Assembly (NCBI GenBank): GCA_947259685.1
Contig: CAMYNC010000030.1
Coordinates: forward strand, 1-30,358
DNA length: 30,358 bases
Direction of reading: 5' to 3'
Origin: an uncultured Desulfuromonadales bacterium
GTDB taxonomy: Bacteria; Desulfobacterota; Desulfuromonadia; Desulfuromonadales; Geopsychrobacteraceae
The notes beneath the pieces were generated by a model. That model ran no database searches. It was not told the DNA's origin and saw nothing but the letters and a program-made list of their open reading frames with translations. Below, piece after piece: positions 26,386 to 30,358 of the stretch. The stretch's first letter is position 1; every line of letters begins with the position of its first letter. A program made the position numbers and the translations under genes.

Positions 26386-26850
26386 ATGAGCACCCCCATT
26401 CTGGTCAGCAGCTGCCTGCTTGGGCTGGCAACCCGCTACGACGGCACCGATAACGATTGCCCAGCCCTGCACCGGTACCTGGAGATGAATGACCTGATCG
26501 CCATTCCGATCTGCCCAGAACAGCTGGCCGGGCTGCCCACCCCGCGCAAGAAATGCTGGTTCACCAAAGGGGATGGCCTAAGCCTCCTCAGCGGTGACGG
26601 ACAGCTTTGCGATGAAAACGGAAGGGATCTCGGAGCGACATTTATCCACGGGGCAGAGCAGGTGCTCAAATTAGCCAAACTGAGCGGCTGCCGGAGGGCA
26701 ATACTAAAACAACGTAGTCCTTCCTGCGGGACGGACAGTATTCACCGCAATGGCCAACTCATTCGAGGTTTGGGCGTGACCGCTGCGTTACTCATAAACA
26801 ATGGCTTTGCGCTCCTTAGCGAAGAAGATCTGAGCGAAGAAAACCGCTAA
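26386..26850 (+). CDS. DUF523 family protein
   Basis: A 154-residue protein of the DUF523 family, biochemical function unknown. Family marks are VSSCLLGLATRYDG at the start, CPEQLAGLPTPR in the middle and a cysteine-bearing KQRSPSCG near residues 107-115. Five or more conserved-looking cysteines suggest a metal or redox role, which is inference. It begins 9 bases after the purN stop with only a weak ribosome site. It lies between purine genes and rpmB; a joint transcript with purMN is likely from the short spacing. Confidence 0.8.
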   Translation: MSTPILVSSCLLGLATRYDGTDNDCPALHRYLEMNDLIAIPICPEQLAGLPTPRKKCWFTKGDGLSLLSGDGQLCDENGRDLGATFIHGAEQVLKLAKLSGCRRAILKQRSPSCGTDSIHRNGQLIRGLGVTAALLINNGFALLSEEDLSEENR

Positions 26851-26856
26851 AAAAAA

Positions 26857-26885
26857 TTGCATCACCTAGAAATATATGTTAACAA
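26857..26885 (+). promoter_or_regulatory. Possible rpmB promoter
   Basis: TTGCAT (26857-26862), a 17-base spacer and TAACAA (26880-26885) in an AT-rich stretch right after the DUF523 stop. Both boxes are imperfect. It would give a leader of about 27 bases containing the strong AGGAGG before rpmB. Confidence 0.35.
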
Positions 26886-26918
26886 TGCGCGTTCGAAACT
26901 TTCAGGAGGAATCGAGAG

Positions 26919-27110
26919 ATGGCAAGAGAATGTGAAATCTGCGGGAAAAAGCCCGTTACCGGAAATAATGTCAGCCACGCACACAACAAAACCCGGACTG
27001 TCTGGAAGCCGAATCTGCAGAAGATTCGGGCCGTCCAAAACGGTTCGGTGAAAAGCATCAAAGTCTGCACCCGCTGCATCCGTTCGGGCAAGGTTCAAAA
27101 AGCGATCTGA
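26919..27110 (+). CDS. rpmB: 50S ribosomal protein L28 (zinc-binding form)
   Basis: A 63-residue large-subunit protein. It starts [24 protein letters not shown] (motif read from 26919 on) and carries two CxxC pairs, Cys5/Cys8 and Cys50/Cys53, the C-plus form that binds zinc. Many bacteria also keep a zinc-free paralogue used under zinc shortage; none is in this window. A near-ideal AGGAGG precedes the ATG. It is followed by a strong terminator. No rpmG is adjacent, which differs from the enterobacterial rpmB-rpmG pair. Confidence 0.96.
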   Translation: MARECEICGKKPVTGNNVSHAHNKTRTVWKPNLQKIRAVQNGSVKSIKVCTRCIRSGKVQKAI

Positions 27111-27138
27111 TAGCGATATCAGGCTGCCAGCACACAGC

Positions 27139-27173
27139 AAAAAAGGGATAACCTTGCCGGTTATCCCTTTTTT
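27139..27173. terminator. Bidirectional terminator between rpmB and ridA
   Basis: A perfect 15-bp stem (27139-27153 with 27159-27173) with a 5-base loop. Six A residues on one side and six T on the other give a T run on either strand, so it can end both rpmB (plus) and the rel-ridA unit (minus). Confidence 0.93.
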
Positions 27174-27200
27174 CGTTCGAGTCTTATTCCGTTTACTCCG

Positions 27201-27590
27201 CTAGCCGCAGCCGCAGTAAGCAACCGCATCCACTTCAACCAGAGCCCCCTTCGGTAAGGCAGCAACTTGAACCGTTGCCCGTGCGGGAGCAACCTCAGCG
27301 CAATAGCCAGCGTAGATTTCGTTGACGATCGTGAAATTGCTCAGGTCGGTGAGGTAGATGGTGGTTTTCACCACCGCAGAAAAATCGACTCCGGCTGCGA
27401 CCAATACCTCCGCGAGGTTTTCCAGAACCTGCCTGGTCTGTTCGGCAATCCCTCCGGGAACCATCTCACCGGTTTCAGGCAGCAGCGGAATCTGCCCGGA
27501 GCAAAACAGGAAATCCCCAGCCTGGATTGACTGCGAGTAAGGTCCAATAGCTGCCGGAGCCTGCTTGGTTTCAATTTTGTTCAATCCCAT
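27201..27590 (-). CDS. ridA: Enamine/imine deaminase RidA family
   Basis: A small trimeric cytosolic enzyme that hydrolyses reactive 2-aminoacrylate and related enamines formed by PLP enzymes. The 129-residue product has the family segments AAIGPYSQSIQAGDFLFCSGQ, DFSAVVKTTIYLTDL and the PARATVQVAALPKGALVEVDAVA tail with the key Arg. The last residues, YCGCG, are unusual because the family normally ends in IAxx with basic residues. I use the ATG at 27590, preceded by GGAGGA; the open frame reaches 27614 inside rel. The bidirectional terminator lies beyond the stop. Confidence 0.93.
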   Translation of the reverse strand: MGLNKIETKQAPAAIGPYSQSIQAGDFLFCSGQIPLLPETGEMVPGGIAEQTRQVLENLAEVLVAAGVDFSAVVKTTIYLTDLSNFTIVNEIYAGYCAEVAPARATVQVAALPKGALVEVDAVAYCGCG

Positions 27591-27610
27591 CACGTCCTCC
27601 TCTGCTGTCA

Positions 27611-29767
27611 TCAACTGCGAATCCGCGCGACCCGCTTGACCCCTTTGACCTTTTTCACTTCACGAATCACCTCGTTGAGGTGCTCCAGGTTCCGGACATC
27701 GACCTCGAACAGGTTTACGCCTTTGCGATCTCCGGAAGAACCGACATTGGCACTGACAATATTCGCATCCGCATTGGTGATTGCCCCGGAAATCCCGACC
27801 AGCATCCCCTTCTGGTCGCTGCAGACCACCTGAATCTTGACCGGACGGGTGGTTTTACGCTGCATATCCCACTCAACATCGATCCGGCGATCAGGATCGC
27901 TGGAAAGGACCTGGCCACAATCTATCGCATGCACAGTCAAACCACGCCCACGGGTGATAAAACCGGTAACCGGCTCCCCAGGCAGCGGATTACAGCAATT
28001 GGCAAAACGCACCATCAGATCGTCGATCCCGTCGATGCGAATCGCACTGGTCGACTTTTTACGGCTGAACTTACCGAGGACCTTGCCGAGAGTTCCGGTT
28101 TTCTGTGACGAGGACTTTATTTCGTCGCGGGGCAAAACATGCGATACCACCTGCCCGGCAGAAAGCTTGCCATAACCAACCGACGCCTGAAGGTCTTCAG
28201 TCCCCCGATAACCCAACTCGGAGACGGCCAGCGAAAAGGCCTCTAAGCCCTGTGCTCGCTTCAGACTATACTGGTGCTTGCGAAACTCCTTCTCTAGAAG
28301 TTCACGACCAAGCTCAATACTTTGCTCTCTCTGTTCCGCCTTAACCCACTGGCGAATTTTGTTGCGGGCCTTGGAGGTTTTGACGAAGGCCAACCAATCC
28401 TTACTCGGCTTATGACCTTTCGAGGTCATCACCTCAACAATATCACCATTTTTCAGTTTGGTTTTCAGTGGGCAGAGCTTGCCGTTGATGCGAGCCCCGA
28501 CACACTGGCTGCCGACATCGGTATGCACGGCATAGGCGAAATCGATTGGGCAGGACCCCAGCGGCAATTCCTTGACATCGCCGTTGGGGGTAAAGATATA
28601 AACCTCTTCAGGAAACAGATCGATGGAGGATGTCTGCGAAAGCTCTCGTTCGCTACTGACATCGCGTTGCCATTCCAGTAACTGTCGCAACCAGCCAAAG
28701 CGTTGATCATCCCGGCCGGTAGCGGAAACGACCCCACCTTCTTTGTACTTCCAGTGCGCAGCCACTCCCTCTTCGGCGATCCGGTGCATCTCATGAGTGC
28801 GGATCTGCACTTCCATCCGTTCTCCAAATGGACCGATGACCGTGGTGTGTAACGACTGGTACATGTTCGCCTTGGGCATGGCGATATAATCTTTAAAGCG
28901 GCCGGTTATCGGTCTCCAGGTCGCGTGAATCAGCCCAAGCACTTCATAGCATTCGCGTACCGAATCGACGAGAACCCGAAATGCGGTCAGATCGTAGATC
29001 TGATCGAGATCGACCCCAGTCCGCTCCATCTTTTGGTAAACCGAATAAAAATGCTTGTAACGACCGGTAACATCCCCCCTGACCGCCCCTTCCGCCAACA
29101 GTTCGCGAATCCGCTCAGCAACCTGTTCAACGTACTGATTGCGCTCCACTTTCTGTGCGGTGAGACGACTGGCCAGGTCGGCATACTTTTCCGGCTCGAG
29201 AAACCGCAGGGAAAGATCCTCGAGTTCACTTTTTAACCAGCTGATCCCCAGTCGGTTTGCCAGGGGGGCGTAGATCTCCAGGGTTTCCCGGGCATAATCA
29301 GTCTGCTCCTGCTGATCACGATATCCCAGGGTGCGCATATCGCTTAACCGGTCAGCCAGATAGACCAGGATAACGCGCAGGTCCCGCGCCATGGAGACAA
29401 ACATCTTGCGGAAGCTTTCGACCTGCTGCTGATTGCTTTTTCGATAGGGGATACTGCTGATCTTGTTACCGACCTCAATTAAGGTCAGAACGTCTTTTCC
29501 AAACTCAGTGGAAACGTCTTCAGCACTGACCCTGCCGGCGTCCAGCGCATCATGCAGCAAGCCTACGACCAGCGCGGTTTCATCTACTTTCAGGCGGGCC
29601 AGGACCGAGGTCACTTCCAGCGAATGCTGCAGGTAATCAGCCCCATCGAGGGCTTCTTGCCCCTGATGTGCGCGGGCCGAATACTCACAGGCTCGGCGAA
29701 GCCGCTCAGCATCAACCCCAGAGTTATAGCTGCGGACCTGTTCTAGAATTGTTTCGATTGATTGCAT
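27611..29767 (-). CDS. rel: RelA/SpoT family (p)ppGpp synthetase with degenerate hydrolase domain
   Basis: A 718-residue long-form RSH protein that makes the starvation signal (p)ppGpp. Domains in order: HD hydrolase (about 25-170), synthetase (about 230-345), TGS (about 378-440), a zinc-finger-like segment with ANCCNPLPGE, and a C-terminal ACT domain. Synthetase residues look intact: GRYKH, Asp259 in IYDLTAFR, FKDYIAMPK, Tyr303 and Glu319 in EVQIRT, although the usual NGYQ reads NMYQ. In the HD domain several hydrolase residues are changed: the conserved Arg of the GQxR region is Ala39, the E-D pair after the HD (72-73) is Asp76-Ala77, and the Asn of ADRLHN is Asp143. Synthesis is therefore likely; hydrolysis is doubtful. 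The ribosome site is weak. It lies between rpoZ and ridA. Confidence 0.92.
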   Translation of the reverse strand: MQSIETILEQVRSYNSGVDAERLRRACEYSARAHQGQEALDGADYLQHSLEVTSVLARLKVDETALVVGLLHDALDAGRVSAEDVSTEFGKDVLTLIEVGNKISSIPYRKSNQQQVESFRKMFVSMARDLRVILVYLADRLSDMRTLGYRDQQEQTDYARETLEIYAPLANRLGISWLKSELEDLSLRFLEPEKYADLASRLTAQKVERNQYVEQVAERIRELLAEGAVRGDVTGRYKHFYSVYQKMERTGVDLDQIYDLTAFRVLVDSVRECYEVLGLIHATWRPITGRFKDYIAMPKANMYQSLHTTVIGPFGERMEVQIRTHEMHRIAEEGVAAHWKYKEGGVVSATGRDDQRFGWLRQLLEWQRDVSSERELSQTSSIDLFPEEVYIFTPNGDVKELPLGSCPIDFAYAVHTDVGSQCVGARINGKLCPLKTKLKNGDIVEVMTSKGHKPSKDWLAFVKTSKARNKIRQWVKAEQREQSIELGRELLEKEFRKHQYSLKRAQGLEAFSLAVSELGYRGTEDLQASVGYGKLSAGQVVSHVLPRDEIKSSSQKTGTLGKVLGKFSRKKSTSAIRIDGIDDLMVRFANCCNPLPGEPVTGFITRGRGLTVHAIDCGQVLSSDPDRRIDVEWDMQRKTTRPVKIQVVCSDQKGMLVGISGAITNADANIVSANVGSSGDRKGVNLFEVDVRNLEHLNEVIREVKKVKGVKRVARIRS

Positions 29768-29828
29768 GGCCGCGTCTGCCAGTCCAGTAGAAATCGGTCT
29801 GGATTCAGGTTAGCGAAAGGAAAGGAGC

Positions 29829-29858
29829 AGCACCCCCCGGAGGTTACCGGAGGATGCT
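29829..29858 (-). terminator. Intercistronic hairpin between rpoZ and rel
   Basis: A 12-bp stem (29829-29840 with 29847-29858, two G-T pairs) with a 6-base loop on the minus strand, 7 bases beyond the rpoZ stop. The following stretch is CU-rich but has no long T run, so it may be a weak terminator, an attenuator or an RNA stabiliser that lowers rel expression relative to rpoZ. Confidence 0.5.
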
Positions 29859-29865
29859 GGATAAA

Positions 29866-30075
29866 TCAGGAGCGCTTGCGGGTCGGGATCTGAAATTCGA
29901 CCTTATGTTCAGCAATTTCACGCAAGGCAACGACGACTTTTTTATTATTCGCCTTGTTCTCAATCATTGGCTCAGCCCCTTTGTAGAGCTGCTTGGAACG
30001 CTTGGCAGCGACCATAGCAAGCAGAAAACGATTGGGGATGACCTCTAAACAGTCTTCAACGGTAACACGTGCCAT
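29866..30075 (-). CDS. rpoZ: DNA-directed RNA polymerase omega subunit
   Basis: The small subunit that binds beta' and helps assemble RNA polymerase. In proteobacteria it also forms part of a ppGpp site at the beta'-omega interface. The 69-residue product has [28 protein letters not shown] and the [13 protein letters not shown] helix, all typical, and ends in a basic tail. GGAGAAGAG precedes the ATG. It lies 14 bases after gmk and before rel, the widespread gmk-rpoZ-rel order. Confidence 0.95.
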   Translation of the reverse strand: MARVTVEDCLEVIPNRFLLAMVAAKRSKQLYKGAEPMIENKANNKKVVVALREIAEHKVEFQIPTRKRS

Positions 30076-30089
30076 CTATCTCTTCTCCA

Positions 30090-30358
30090 TCACTTGAAAC
30101 GATCAAGCAGAGCGTTATTGCGACTTGCTCGTTGACGCTCTGCAGTAACAATTGCGCTCAACTGTTCAAGCGCAACCTGAAAATCATCATTGACGACCAG
30201 GTAATCATACCAGGCCGCTTGGGCAATTTCCTGCTCAGAATTTTTTAGTCGCCGGCTGATCACCTCTTCGCTGTCAGTCTTCCGGCCACGCAGACGTTTT
30301 TCCAACTCCTGAAAGTCGGGCGGCAGAATAAAGATGAATACGCCCTGCCGATAGTTCT
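30090..30358 (-). CDS. gmk: Guanylate kinase, C-terminal part (cut by window edge)
   Basis: Phosphorylates GMP to GDP with ATP. The visible 88 codons read ...GVFIFILPPDFQELEKRL, then GRKTDSEEVISRRL and a NDDFQVALEQL segment, the C-terminal half of bacterial guanylate kinase including the lid region (RGRxTDSE). The frame is open to the window edge, so the P-loop and GMP-binding part lie outside. An internal TTG at 30305 is not the start. Confidence 0.93.
   Translation of the reverse strand, partial: NYRQGVFIFILPPDFQELEKRLRGRKTDSEEVISRRLKNSEQEIAQAAWYDYLVVNDDFQVALEQLSAIVTAERQRASRNNALLDRFK

Noticed and set aside
26835..26856. AGCG/CGCT followed by A run after DUF523 as a terminator
   Set aside because: Stem of only four pairs and the run is A rather than T on the plus strand.

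Overview
The window is a dense stretch of chromosomal housekeeping DNA from a Gram-negative bacterium, most likely a member of the Desulfuromonadales/Geobacter-Desulfuromonas side of the old Deltaproteobacteria. That placement is an inference. It rests on the gene order gmk-rpoZ-rel-ridA, a DHH-CBS-nucleotidyltransferase fusion next to pyrD-pyrK, an ExeA-like ATPase paired with a large TPR protein near mutL-miaA-hfq, and an endonuclease-type MutL. I cannot name a species. I see no prophage, insertion sequence, integron, CRISPR array, rRNA or tRNA. There is no gene-free stretch above 300 bases; the largest gaps are 24413-24654 and 16404-16603, and both hold promoters.

Layout, left to right. 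All genes are on the minus strand unless stated, so transcription runs right to left. 1-4432: mtnP (cut by the window edge), rlmN, ndk, rdgB, rph and an exported amidase. The amidase-rph-rdgB set has a strong promoter at 4458-4487. ndk has its own promoter and terminator, and the rlmN promoter lies inside that terminator. 4500-10027: an apparently coupled four-gene operon of a DUF512 radical-SAM protein, a Cu(+)-type P-ATPase, a small LOG-like protein and a DHH phosphoesterase. 10175-13191: mutL-miaA-hfq, bounded by hairpins on both sides. 13285-16403: ExeA-like AAA ATPase and a 719-residue TPR protein with an acidic linker. 16604-19327: M50 protease-scpA-scpB-rluB. 19453-24412: rimI-pyrK-pyrD-DHH/CBS/tRNA nucleotidyltransferase. 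24655-27110 (plus strand): purM-purN-DUF523, then rpmB. 27201-30358: gmk (partial)-rpoZ-rel-ridA, converging with rpmB on a shared 15-bp-stem terminator.

Functional themes are nucleotide metabolism (purM, purN, pyrD, pyrK, ndk, gmk, rdgB, mtnP), RNA processing and modification (rph, rlmN, rluB, miaA, tRNA nucleotidyltransferase, hfq), chromosome maintenance (scpA, scpB, mutL), stringent response (rel with rpoZ) and copper export (copA).

The points that most deserve a second look are: a Rel protein whose hydrolase-domain catalytic residues are largely substituted; a promoter whose -10 box sits in the loop of the preceding gene's terminator; a 19-bp-spacer promoter with two dyads ahead of the copA operon; and the uncharacterised ATPase/TPR pair. 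I found no clearly new defence or mobile system here.
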